Assembly: GCA_020351995.1 (NCBI GenBank)
Contig: CP070674.1
Coordinates: forward strand, 2,823,521-2,872,140
Origin: Candidatus Zixiibacteriota bacterium
Lineage (GTDB): Bacteria; Zixibacteria; MSB-5A5; GN15; FEB-12
Direction of reading: 5' to 3'
DNA length: 48,620 nt
Positions within the stretch are counted from its first letter, which is position 1; each line of letters starts with the position of its first letter. The notes below the pieces were generated by a model. It was not told where the DNA came from, searched no databases, and saw only the letters and a list, made by a program, of their open reading frames with translations. Below, one piece after another: positions 6,853 through 15,577 of the stretch. Both the position numbers and the translations under genes were made by a program.

Positions 6853-7988
6853 TGGATAGACGGGCATTCATGCGTTGTGTGGGTTGCACCGCCGCAGTTG
6901 CCGCTTCCCAGAACACTTTCCTGCCCCGATTTCTGGGGGGAATTCAAAACGCCATGGCTTTTGACTATGCCGACCAGCTTTCGTCGGTGGAGGCTCGCTA
7001 TTATAAAAAACGCGAAGGCGGGGGTGTTGAATGCGGCATCTGTCCCCGTCATTGTTATGTGACCGATCTCGAACGCGGTTACTGTGGTGTCAGGGAAAAC
7101 CGTGGCGATATCTACTACACGCTGGTATATGGGTTGGCCTGTTCGTTGAATGTCGATCCCATTGAGAAAAAACCCCTGTATCATTTTCTTCCCCGGACCA
7201 CCGCCCTTTCCATGGCTACCGCCGGATGTAATGTCAACTGCAAGTTCTGTCAGAACTGGGAAATTTCACAGGTGCGTCCGGAACAACTCAATAACCTTGA
7301 GTTGCCCCCCCGGGCGCTGGTTGACATCTGTCGTCAGCGAAACGTGCCCACAATCGCCTATACTTATTCGGAACCGGTTATCTTTTACGAATACATGTAT
7401 GATACCGCCGAGCTGGGACACAAACACGATATCAGGTCGGTCATGATAACCGGGGGATACATTGAGGAGAAACCGCTGGCGGACTTGCTTCCTCACCTCG
7501 ACGCGGTCAAAGTGGATCTGAAGGCAATCCGCGAGCAGTATTATAAAGACGTGGTCGACGGCGAACTCCAGCCTGTTCTGGACCGACTCGTTCAGATCAA
7601 GGAATCCGGCGTCTGGCTGGAAATTGTGTACCTGGTGGTGCCGACCCTCAATGATACCGATGCCGAGTTCAGAGAACTGGCTCAGTGGATAAAGACCAAC
7701 CTCGGGGCTGATACCCCGGTTCATTTTTCGCGATTCTTCCCGCAGTATCTTCTAAAAAATCTCCCGCCCACCCCGGAAAATACCCTTCAAAATGCCCATG
7801 ATATATGCCAGGCGGAAGGCTTGGAATTTGTTTACCTGGGAAACCTGCGAGGCCACCAGGCCGAATCAACCTATTGCCCCAAGTGCAGTAAAATGTTGAT
7901 TGGCCGACGTGGCTACACTATCTTCGAGTACAATTTGGACGGTAACCTCTGCAAGTTTTGTGGAAGGGAAATTCCCGGGCTGTTCTAA
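6852..7988 (+). CDS. AmmeMemoRadiSam-type radical SAM enzyme with Tat-like N-terminus
   Basis: A 378-residue radical SAM protein. The SAM/4Fe-4S motif CNVNCKFC is at Cys126, 130 and 133. An N-terminal cysteine group (C61, C64, C68, C78) and a C-terminal CPKC...CKFC pair suggest additional metal sites. The sequence from GICPRHC to the radical SAM core matches the pyruvate-formate-lyase-activase-like group found with MEMO and AMMECR1. The first residues, DRRAFMR followed by a hydrophobic AAVAA run, resemble a twin-arginine signal. If used, it would place a SAM-dependent enzyme outside the cytoplasm, which is unusual. It overlaps DUF362 upstream by 1 nt and abuts the next gene. Confidence 0.85.
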   Translation: MDRRAFMRCVGCTAAVAASQNTFLPRFLGGIQNAMAFDYADQLSSVEARYYKKREGGGVECGICPRHCYVTDLERGYCGVRENRGDIYYTLVYGLACSLNVDPIEKKPLYHFLPRTTALSMATAGCNVNCKFCQNWEISQVRPEQLNNLELPPRALVDICRQRNVPTIAYTYSEPVIFYEYMYDTAELGHKHDIRSVMITGGYIEEKPLADLLPHLDAVKVDLKAIREQYYKDVVDGELQPVLDRLVQIKESGVWLEIVYLVVPTLNDTDAEFRELAQWIKTNLGADTPVHFSRFFPQYLLKNLPPTPENTLQNAHDICQAEGLEFVYLGNLRGHQAESTYCPKCSKMLIGRRGYTIFEYNLDGNLCKFCGREIPGLF

Positions 7989-10121
7989 ATGAAACGCAGG
8001 GCATTCTTACTTGGGTTCTTTGCCATAGGGGGGCAGGTTCTTCTCCTGCGCGAACTGGTCGCGTCCCTTAATGGCGACGAGCTTTTCATATCCACGGCAC
8101 TGTTCGGCTGGCTGCTGGCGGTCGCGCTGGGAGCCTATTTTGGAGGGAAACCACAGCTCAGGGCCGACTCAGCCAGGCTTTTTGCCGTCGGCGCCGTACT
8201 GCTTGTTCTGACCGTAATTGCCATCAGGGTAATACCGATGATCATCGGTCAGCTACCCGGCGAGGTTGTGACGTTTAGCACCTCGGTCCTGATTTCGATA
8301 CTGGCCATGCTTCCCGTCGGGTTCATCACGGGCTGGTTGTTCCCCACCATTGCCGTGTTTGAAACGCGTGTCCGGGCAAGCATTGTCGGGGCATACCTTT
8401 TCGAAGGTCTGGGTGCCTTCGTCGGCGGTCTGGCTATTCTGTTTGTGGTCGGCGGCTTGCTTTCAGCTCTCGAAACCGCCGTGGCCATCGGAGCCATCGT
8501 TTCGGCCGCGGGTTTTGTCTTCAGCTACCGGCGCTGGTGGATAAGGGTTCCGGTGCTGGCTGCGCTGGTGGCCTTCCTTTGGTTTATAGTACCGCTGATT
8601 TCCATCGTGGAGCTGAGCCTGGAGAGATACCGGCATGAACCCTTCGAAATCAAAGAAACCTTTGACACACCCTACGGGCGCCAGACACTTCTCGCGCGAG
8701 AAGGGGAGCTTGTCCTTCTGACGGACAACACCGTCGAAGCTGTTTCCCCTGAACATTCGGCCGCCGAAAACCGGATCATCGCACCGCTGGTCTATCGTCC
8801 GGACGCGCGATACGTGCTTCACATCGGTCGGGCCGAATTCGGGGTGGGGCAGATCGTCGATAGCATAGGACGAGTAGAAATCTGGAGTGTCGATCCACGG
8901 ACACAACTGACTCAAACCGTTGACCGACACATCTTACCGCCTTTCACTCTTACCCGTAGTGAGGGAGACCTGTTCACCTACACCGCGGGCTTGAAGGTAC
9001 GGCGGCATGATATTGTCATCCTTGATGTGGGTTCGCTCGATACTTATAAGAGCAGTCGCTATGTAACTCCGTATGCCATGAGCCGGGTAAAATCGACTCT
9101 CGCTCGCGGAGGCGTACTGCTCATTCCGGTCGCCTACGATACCGACCGCTTCGTTGGGCCCGAGGAAGAGCAGATTCTGTCAACCATTCATAGTGTGATT
9201 GGAGACAATTTCGAATACACCGAGATTTGGCCGGGTAATCCAACATTGTTCTTTGCGTCTGACTCCTCGCTTTTTGACCTACCTTACGATACCATGATTG
9301 CCCGATTGGACAGTCTTCCTTATCAGGCCCAGTTCATAAGTGACAACTATCTGTTTGATCGTCTTGAAGGACTCAAACGAGAACGTCTGTACAATGCCGC
9401 CTTTCAACCCGCCATGCCGAACACTGTCGATAGACCGCTGTTGCCACACCTTCAGGCGTTGTTCCGGTCAAAAGCAAACGCGATTGACCACGCCGTGATA
9501 GGTGAAATTGTCAAACGCCCATACTGGACCATCGCCGTTCCGGCCGTCTTTGTTCTGTTTTTCCTGATTACGATTGTCACAAGATCTATCCGTGGCCGGT
9601 TTGCCCTGTTTTTATATTTTGTCGCGGGTTTCGTGTCACTGTCTCTTGAACTTGTATCTTTCTACGTTTATCAATCGTTTGCGGGGTCCTTGTATTCGGA
9701 GATGGCGGTACTCATCGGAGCTTTCATGCTTGGACTGGCGCTGGGTACCTTCTTTGCATCCCGGTCAGCCAGGGGCGAAATCGCTCATATTGGACTGTTT
9801 ATCTTATTCGTCATCACCATAGGTTTTGAACTTAGCTATGCGAGGCTGCCGATCAGCTGGGCGTTGTACTATCATACTTTTTTCCTCCTTGTATGCGCCG
9901 CAGCAACCGGAATACTGTTTGTGGGAGCGACCAGACAATTCTATGGTGAGCAGTCGCGCGAGAATCGTGGGCTTGGATATGCTTACGAAATTGCCGGTTC
10001 CTCGCTGGGCTCACTCTTTACCGTGACGGTGTTACTTCCGGTGATAGGTCTGACCTGGCTGCTTATCGGGATAGCGGCCCTGGTTGCGCTGGCCTACTTG
10101 GGGTTGTTAATTTCTCGCTGA
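7989..10121 (+). CDS. Polytopic membrane protein with spermidine-synthase-like domain
   Basis: A 710-residue protein starting immediately after the radical SAM stop codon. About seven hydrophobic segments (residues 5-205) precede a soluble domain of roughly 300 residues. This contains a spermidine-synthase-like Rossmann segment (RYVLHIGRAEFGVGQ, then VEIWSVDP). About six further membrane segments follow from 515 to the end. The GxGxG of true aminopropyl/methyl transferases is degenerate, so catalysis with SAM or decarboxylated SAM is uncertain. Such fused membrane/spermidine-synthase-like proteins are common and mostly uncharacterised. Its tail overlaps the convergent Fe-S gene by 15 bp. Context suggests a role with the MEMO/radical SAM set. 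Confidence 0.75.
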   Translation: MKRRAFLLGFFAIGGQVLLLRELVASLNGDELFISTALFGWLLAVALGAYFGGKPQLRADSARLFAVGAVLLVLTVIAIRVIPMIIGQLPGEVVTFSTSVLISILAMLPVGFITGWLFPTIAVFETRVRASIVGAYLFEGLGAFVGGLAILFVVGGLLSALETAVAIGAIVSAAGFVFSYRRWWIRVPVLAALVAFLWFIVPLISIVELSLERYRHEPFEIKETFDTPYGRQTLLAREGELVLLTDNTVEAVSPEHSAAENRIIAPLVYRPDARYVLHIGRAEFGVGQIVDSIGRVEIWSVDPRTQLTQTVDRHILPPFTLTRSEGDLFTYTAGLKVRRHDIVILDVGSLDTYKSSRYVTPYAMSRVKSTLARGGVLLIPVAYDTDRFVGPEEEQILSTIHSVIGDNFEYTEIWPGNPTLFFASDSSLFDLPYDTMIARLDSLPYQAQFISDNYLFDRLEGLKRERLYNAAFQPAMPNTVDRPLLPHLQALFRSKANAIDHAVIGEIVKRPYWTIAVPAVFVLFFLITIVTRSIRGRFALFLYFVAGFVSLSLELVSFYVYQSFAGSLYSEMAVLIGAFMLGLALGTFFASRSARGEIAHIGLFILFVITIGFELSYARLPISWALYYHTFFLLVCAAATGILFVGATRQFYGEQSRENRGLGYAYEIAGSSLGSLFTVTVLLPVIGLTWLLIGIAALVALAYLGLLISR

Positions 10122-11816
10122 TTGCTGCGTGGTGGAGCGAGGGGCAGGGGCTTTTTTGCGGTTTTTCTCCAGTAGAAACTGATTCTCGACGGAACGGGTC
10201 TCTCCTGCCGAGGTAATGTAAATCGCGGCACGATCGCTGATGGGGCAGGCATATTCGCAGGCGCCGCAACCGGTGCACAGATGCGGATCGACATAGGGAC
10301 GCTTGACTGCTACCGGGTTGCCCTTGCTGTCAAATACCGTTTCTTCTTTTAGATACACAGCTTTGGGTGAAGTCGGACACCATTCTTCGCACACGATACA
10401 CGGCGTAGCCATCGCCCACGGTAGACATCGACCCTGGTCGATAAAGGCGGTGCCGATACGATTCGGTGGTGTCTCTTTATCGCCCACTTTCTCCTGCAGG
10501 CTGAGTTCCATGATGGCTCCGGTAGGACATACTTGGCCGCACAAAGTGCACGTAGGCTCGCAATATCCGATTTTGGCGATCAGTATCGGCGACCACATGC
10601 TTTCAAGGCCGGCTTCGAGAAGAGTTGGATGCAGAGCGTTGTTCGGGCAGACTCGCATGCACTGCCCGCAACGGATACAACGCGCGGTGAACTCTTCTTC
10701 GGGAAGTGAGCCCGGCGGACGAATTAATCGCGGATTGGCGTTGACCGCAAAAGCATCACCTGACCGAAACAGGGGAAATAGAAGCAGGCCGCTCCCAACC
10801 GACAGCGCGGCCTTGCGACGGGTGATGTTTATCTGAGGTGTCCCGGCCGGATTGGCGGGGGTAACTTCCTGATTCGGGAACAGGCGGAAACTCAGGCAAG
10901 CTTCCGGGCAACTGGCCTGACAATTCAAACACAAATGACATTCGGCCTGACGCCACTTCCGGCCAATCTCCGGGTCATCGGCACCCTGACACGACAGCGA
11001 ACACAACTGGCAATGCTTGCACGAGGCTTCTTCCTTCTGCAGGCCCAGAAATGAGAATCGAGAAAAGATGGCCAGCAGAGCCCCCAGCGGGCAAATTCCA
11101 CGGCACCAGAAGCGGGTGAATAGTCGGTTGAGAGCCAGGATGATCAAAAACAGGGTGCCGATAGTGAGGATGGTGTGAAAGAAACTCTGCTTGTAGGTCA
11201 GGAGCAATGGTGCCACTGTGTCGTAGACACTCTGGGCACCACTTGCGAGCGCCGGCAGACCAAGCCCCTTTACCCATTCGAGCGTTCCATTTGCTGCTGT
11301 GTGAAGCATCGGCAGCACAACGGTTCCTATAGAACGCGCCAGAAGCGCCAAAGGATCAAGAAGACCGATCTGGAGAGAACCGAGAAACGCCGCCCCCAGG
11401 AAGACCAATAATACATAGTATTTGATGCGCTGATACTTCATGTACCGGTTAGACCGGATTTTTCCCACCCCTTTGCGGCGTAACCGTTCCGAAGGAATCT
11501 CCGATACCCAGTGATTGAGTGTTCCCATCGGACAAACCCAGCCGCAGAAGAAGCGACCGAAAAAGATGGTGGGGATAAGTATTACCAGCGACCAGAGTAA
11601 TCCTTTATAGAGCGTGCCGCTCGATAGAATTGTCCCCAGGGCTACCAGCGGGTCAAATTCAAGAGCGATCGATACCGGGTAGGGCAGACGAATCTCCGAT
11701 GGATCGGCGGGGTTGAAGTTTACCTCGAACGTTGTTTTCAATATCAGCCAGAAGAAGATTCCGAAAAAGATAATCTGTGAGATTCGCCGAAGGTTTCTGA
11801 CTGCTTTGATTGTCAT
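10107..11816 (-). CDS. NapH-NapG-like membrane polyferredoxin fusion
   Basis: A 569-residue iron-sulfur protein. Residues 1-250 are NapH/MauN-like: several membrane helices with CGWVCP (91-96) and CRGICP (238-243). Residues 266-305 hold two cysteine clusters (CKHCQLCSLSC, CHLCLNCQASCP). At 333-357 there is an internal Tat-like signal (TRRKAALSVGSG then a hydrophobic run). After it comes a NapG-like module with four cysteine clusters (CIRCGQCMRVCP, CEPTCTLCGQVCP, CIVCEEWCP, CTGCGACEYACP). NapGH proteins pass quinol electrons to the periplasm; here both halves are one chain. ATGA overlap with the upstream DUF362 gene indicates one operon. Confidence 0.85.
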   Translation of the reverse strand: MTIKAVRNLRRISQIIFFGIFFWLILKTTFEVNFNPADPSEIRLPYPVSIALEFDPLVALGTILSSGTLYKGLLWSLVILIPTIFFGRFFCGWVCPMGTLNHWVSEIPSERLRRKGVGKIRSNRYMKYQRIKYYVLLVFLGAAFLGSLQIGLLDPLALLARSIGTVVLPMLHTAANGTLEWVKGLGLPALASGAQSVYDTVAPLLLTYKQSFFHTILTIGTLFLIILALNRLFTRFWCRGICPLGALLAIFSRFSFLGLQKEEASCKHCQLCSLSCQGADDPEIGRKWRQAECHLCLNCQASCPEACLSFRLFPNQEVTPANPAGTPQINITRRKAALSVGSGLLLFPLFRSGDAFAVNANPRLIRPPGSLPEEEFTARCIRCGQCMRVCPNNALHPTLLEAGLESMWSPILIAKIGYCEPTCTLCGQVCPTGAIMELSLQEKVGDKETPPNRIGTAFIDQGRCLPWAMATPCIVCEEWCPTSPKAVYLKEETVFDSKGNPVAVKRPYVDPHLCTGCGACEYACPISDRAAIYITSAGETRSVENQFLLEKNRKKAPAPRSTTQQSARN

Positions 11817-12769
11817 TCGGTGATTTCCTTGTATCCGGCGGCCCTGTAGTCGATAGTTCCCAACCCAGTCTTTTCGGCCAATACAATGTGACCGACATTC
11901 TCGGCGCTCAGGCCTAAGAATTCCGCCGCGCGCGCGTCGGCCGCAACCTGATCGGTGGCGCAGATAACTGAGTCCTCGATCGCCACATCATCGAGTGACC
12001 CCCCGGTGGGCCCGTTTCGAAAGAGGATTCTGGTTGCGTCGGTCACTGTAAGCGTCGGTGTGCTGAATGCGGCCAGGTCCACAATCGACTGGTCAATCTT
12101 CTGATGAAGTTGGCTGCGGCGTCCCCCAAGGATGCCGTACAGGTTCTTCATAGCGACGGTACAGCCCGATAAAGAGTGATGCTTGACAATAGGCATATTA
12201 ATGAGCCGGTCCGTCTGGACGAAGTATTTGAGAACCGGCCAGGTCGTAAGTAATTTGCCGCCGATATCGGTGGTAATGTAGTCCGAGGCTTGCGGCAGTA
12301 TCACGGTTGCGCCGGCTTTTTCTGCAGCCTCGCGGATCCCCGAACGGATAAAACAGCGGCGAGCGTCGTGACAGGGAACATCGGTAACAATAACTTCACT
12401 TGCCCCGGCTTGGAGGCAAAGTCGTACTACTTCTCCAACGAGGATAGGATTAGTGTCGGCAGCCTGCTGCGGGGTCCGATCCCATCCTATATTGGGTTTT
12501 ATGGTAACTTTTTCCCCGGGTTGTACGAATCGCTTGATGCCACCAACGGCGTCAAGCGCATAGCCAAGCGCCGCTATGGGGTCTTCATGTTTTGAAAGTG
12601 TGATGCGGGGGAGAGTCGGATCCGGTGGGACCTCAAACGAGCCAGTTTTTACCGTCAGAGGTGTAAATCTGGCCGTCGACCGGTTGTGAAAAAAGCCGTA
12701 AGCACTGGCGGTACCGGCCGCTAACAGTGCGGCTTTACCTGCTTTTTGAAGAAACTCGCGACGACGCAT
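11813..12769 (-). CDS. DUF362 protein with Tat signal peptide
   Basis: A 318-residue DUF362 protein. From ATG 12769 it begins MRRREFLQK followed by a hydrophobic AALLAAGTA stretch, a canonical twin-arginine signal, so it should be exported folded. An in-frame GTG at 12778 would only add three residues. It shares VKHHSLSG and AMKNLYG with the DUF362 at 5932-6852, making the two paralogs. It overlaps the start of the NapHG-like gene by four bases (ATGA). A periplasmic DUF362 coupled to a membrane polyferredoxin suggests it is an electron acceptor or substrate-handling partner of that protein; this is inference. Confidence 0.85.
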   Translation of the reverse strand: MRRREFLQKAGKAALLAAGTASAYGFFHNRSTARFTPLTVKTGSFEVPPDPTLPRITLSKHEDPIAALGYALDAVGGIKRFVQPGEKVTIKPNIGWDRTPQQAADTNPILVGEVVRLCLQAGASEVIVTDVPCHDARRCFIRSGIREAAEKAGATVILPQASDYITTDIGGKLLTTWPVLKYFVQTDRLINMPIVKHHSLSGCTVAMKNLYGILGGRRSQLHQKIDQSIVDLAAFSTPTLTVTDATRILFRNGPTGGSLDDVAIEDSVICATDQVAADARAAEFLGLSAENVGHIVLAEKTGLGTIDYRAAGYKEITE

Positions 12770-12859
12770 CGTTATCACTCAATGGCTTAGGTCTGTGTGA
12801 AAAATATACGGGTTGTTGAAATGATTCGCAAGGCTGGACTTTCGACCCAGAAGGTATCC

Positions 12860-14041
12860 TCAGGATACGTCCTTTTCGAGCGAAACCGCTATTATCAGGA
12901 GCATAATCAGTGTCAATGCCGACCCGCTCAGAAAAGCAAGTTTAATGCCTCCAAGCGTAAAGAATACACCGATGAACAGCGGGCCGATAGTTTGTCCCGC
13001 CCGCAGTACCATTGAGTTCATTGACATAAAGGCGGCCCGGTGTTCCAGCGGCGCGAAACCTGACATGAGTGTCAGGAGGCTTGGAATATTCACGCCATGT
13101 CCGAGCCCGAATATGACGGTCGGGACGAGCAGAAGCCAGACCGTTGGCATGTACGGCGTGATAGCCATAGCCGAACCGTATAGAACAAAGCCGCCAAGCA
13201 GGAGTTTTTTGGCGGTGAATTTCTGACTGAGCTTACCAAGACGAGCCGAAGTGATAGCTGTTGTGAGCGACATGGTCGACATTAATAAACCTATTGTGAC
13301 CGGAGAACCGTTGAAAGCAATCTCAACCAGGAACGGAAAGTAGCTCAGATATACGCCGTACAGAATGATGAAAGTAATCAGGCTCGCAAAAAACAACCCA
13401 ATTACCTGGCGGTTAATCGAGCGCCAAACACCGTGCAGATACTCGCTCATACTTTCCGGTTTCTTTGGCTCCGGGTTTTTCAGCTTAAGCAGGACCAGAA
13501 ATCCTATCGGTATTGCGATAAGAGATAGGAGGAACGGATAATGCCATGCCAGTGCGGCCAGAGCCCCTCCGATCAGGGGATAACTGGCCGTACCCATACT
13601 CAGCACACTGGCATTGTAACCCATCGCCGCCGCGCGCTGGCGGCCCTCATAGAGATCGCCTATGAGTGTTGTGTTAATTGACCCCAGAGAACTCCCTCCC
13701 ATCCCCTGAAAAAACCGCAGGATCAAAAGCAGGTGAAAATCCCGTGCGAAAAAACAGGCGCCACCAGCTACACCGAAGAGCATAAGGGCTGGAATTACGA
13801 CTTTCTTCCGCCCGTAGCGGTCAGCCAGCACACCTAACACCGGCACCAGGAAAACGCCGGGGAGGGTGAAGACGGTAATGAGCAATCCTACTTTTTGGGC
13901 TGAGATGTCAAGGTCGCGAGCGATGGTGGGGAAAGCCGGCGTGATTGACGCGACTCCCATTACGGCCATCAAAGTTATGCCGAAAATGATCCGCAAGTTG
14001 CTGTCACGGTAGATCTTCCGCCCGGATGTGTTTGTGTCCAT
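12860..14041 (-). CDS. MFS transporter, drug-efflux type
   Basis: A 393-residue major facilitator with twelve predicted helices. The start ATG 14041 has GGAG 9 nt upstream; the longer TTG at 14089 has none. The motif-A sequence GVLADRYGRKK between helices 2 and 3 and the RFFQGMGGSS region in helix 4 place it with H+-coupled multidrug/metabolite efflux (DHA1-like) transporters. Substrate cannot be inferred. It ends 90 bp from the DUF362-Tat gene on the same strand, and is divergent from sixA. Confidence 0.8.
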   Translation of the reverse strand: MDTNTSGRKIYRDSNLRIIFGITLMAVMGVASITPAFPTIARDLDISAQKVGLLITVFTLPGVFLVPVLGVLADRYGRKKVVIPALMLFGVAGGACFFARDFHLLLILRFFQGMGGSSLGSINTTLIGDLYEGRQRAAAMGYNASVLSMGTASYPLIGGALAALAWHYPFLLSLIAIPIGFLVLLKLKNPEPKKPESMSEYLHGVWRSINRQVIGLFFASLITFIILYGVYLSYFPFLVEIAFNGSPVTIGLLMSTMSLTTAITSARLGKLSQKFTAKKLLLGGFVLYGSAMAITPYMPTVWLLLVPTVIFGLGHGVNIPSLLTLMSGFAPLEHRAAFMSMNSMVLRAGQTIGPLFIGVFFTLGGIKLAFLSGSALTLIMLLIIAVSLEKDVS

Positions 14042-14220
14042 AGACTTCGGCTCCGCCCAGTTCGGGATTGTCCGCTGTGTTTGATCCAAGATAGTAGCTG
14101 GCGGCTCAAAATCAAAAGGTATAGCTGAACAAACGAGAAATTCTTGTCATCGGTGTCGAGTTCTTGTAGCTTACAATTGATTGGGCAGGGACAGGACAGG
14201 CTCGTGAAGGAGGGCGGAAG

Positions 14221-14688
14221 ATGAATCTGTACCTCGTTCAACACGCGGAGGCAAAATCGAAGCAGGAAGATGCCGGGCGGTCGCTGACCGACAAGGGTTA
14301 CGCTGATATTGACAAGACCGCTAAGTTGTTATCATCCAAGTTGCGACCGTCGATAAATGTTATCCTTCACAGTGGCAAGCTGCGGGCACGGCAAACCGCC
14401 GAGGTTCTGGCCGATTATCTGAACCCGGCTGGCGGAATCAGAGCGGTTGATGGACTGGATCCAAAAGCCGATCCGGCGGTATGGGCTACCCAGCTCAAAT
14501 CAATAACCGAAAATGTCGTCCTCGTCGGACACCTGCCGCATATTAGCCGACTGGCGTCGCTCCTGTTATGCGGGGAAACTGAAAGGACTGTAGTAGAATT
14601 CAGGAATGCTGGAATAGTGAATATAGTGAGGGACGATCAAGGTGACTGGAAGGTGCAGTGCATTATCCTTCCAGGAATCTGCGATTGA
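14221..14688 (+). CDS. sixA: SixA-like phosphohistidine phosphatase
   Basis: A 155-residue histidine-phosphatase-superfamily protein of SixA size. GGAGGGCGG precedes the ATG. The catalytic His is His8 in LVQHAEA. The usual RHG is QHA here, so the phosphate-binding Arg is replaced by Gln, a variant I recall from other SixA-like proteins. LRARQTAEVL and VLVGHLPHISRL supply the second Arg and His. SixA removes phosphate from phosphohistidine on HPt/PTS proteins. It heads a run of closely spaced plus-strand genes (HDAC, archease, RtcB). Confidence 0.8.
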   Translation: MNLYLVQHAEAKSKQEDAGRSLTDKGYADIDKTAKLLSSKLRPSINVILHSGKLRARQTAEVLADYLNPAGGIRAVDGLDPKADPAVWATQLKSITENVVLVGHLPHISRLASLLLCGETERTVVEFRNAGIVNIVRDDQGDWKVQCIILPGICD

Positions 14689-14731
14689 CAATGTAACTGC
14701 GGTCTGTCTGCAAGCCCGCGGGTGAAACTTG

Positions 14732-15577
14732 ATGGTGAAGATCATCTATTCGAAAAAATGTCTGGAGTTCGGCCAGCCCGGGCACCCCGAATCGCCGGAA
14801 CGGATACGCTCCATTTATGAACATCTCAAAGATGACTGTGAGATTGTCCAGCCGATGGCCGCGACCGAGGCCGACATCCTGTCCGTGCACACCGCTGACC
14901 TCGTACAGCAGGTGAAATCCGGGCGATTTTACGATGCCGACACCCCTGCTTATTCTGACATCTTTTCGTACGCGCTTCTGGCCGCAGGTGGAGCGCTAAC
15001 CGCGACGGAGTTGATGCTGGGCGGTACGCTGTCCATGTCGCTGATGCGTCCGCCGGGTCATCATGCCGGCAAAGGTTTTCTGGGTGGGTTTTGTTATTTC
15101 AATAACGTGGCTATTGCGGTTGTCAGAGCTCTCAACGATATTGACAGGGTGGCGATAATCGATTTTGATTGCCATCACGGTAACGGTACCCAGGATATTT
15201 TTGTGGGACACGACAGGGTCCTGTACGTCTCTTTGCACCAGAGCCCGCTTTACCCGGGAACCGGATTTCGCTCCGAGCTGAATTGCCTGAATTATCCTGT
15301 AATGGCAGGTTCGGGCGAAGTTGAGTATCTGGACGAACTCGACCGGGCTCTTGATGAAGTGAGTGATTTCGAACCGGGTGTGGTGGCTGTTTCGGCAGGC
15401 TTCGATACTTTCAAAGAAGATCCGCTAACGAACGTGGTACTTGATGTAGGTACCTATGAGAAAATAGGCGATCGTATAAAATCGCTGGGCAAACCGATTC
15501 TTACGGTGCTTGAAGGGGGATATTCAGAAAAGCTGGCCGAGTGTGTTAGCAGCTACCTTAAAGGATTGGAGCGGTGA
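14732..15577 (+). CDS. Histone-deacetylase-family amidohydrolase
   Basis: A 281-residue class II HDAC/acetoin-utilisation-like protein with all metal and catalytic residues: PPGHH (His110, His111), DFDCHHGNG (Asp146, His148), SAGFD (Asp225) and EGGY (Tyr264). It is a zinc deacetylase acting on acetyl-lysine, acetyl-polyamine or similar amides; the substrate is unknown. ATG 14732 is used; a preceding TTG is possible. The stop TGA is followed directly by the GTG of archease, implying tight translational coupling. Confidence 0.85.
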   Translation: MVKIIYSKKCLEFGQPGHPESPERIRSIYEHLKDDCEIVQPMAATEADILSVHTADLVQQVKSGRFYDADTPAYSDIFSYALLAAGGALTATELMLGGTLSMSLMRPPGHHAGKGFLGGFCYFNNVAIAVVRALNDIDRVAIIDFDCHHGNGTQDIFVGHDRVLYVSLHQSPLYPGTGFRSELNCLNYPVMAGSGEVEYLDELDRALDEVSDFEPGVVAVSAGFDTFKEDPLTNVVLDVGTYEKIGDRIKSLGKPILTVLEGGYSEKLAECVSSYLKGLER

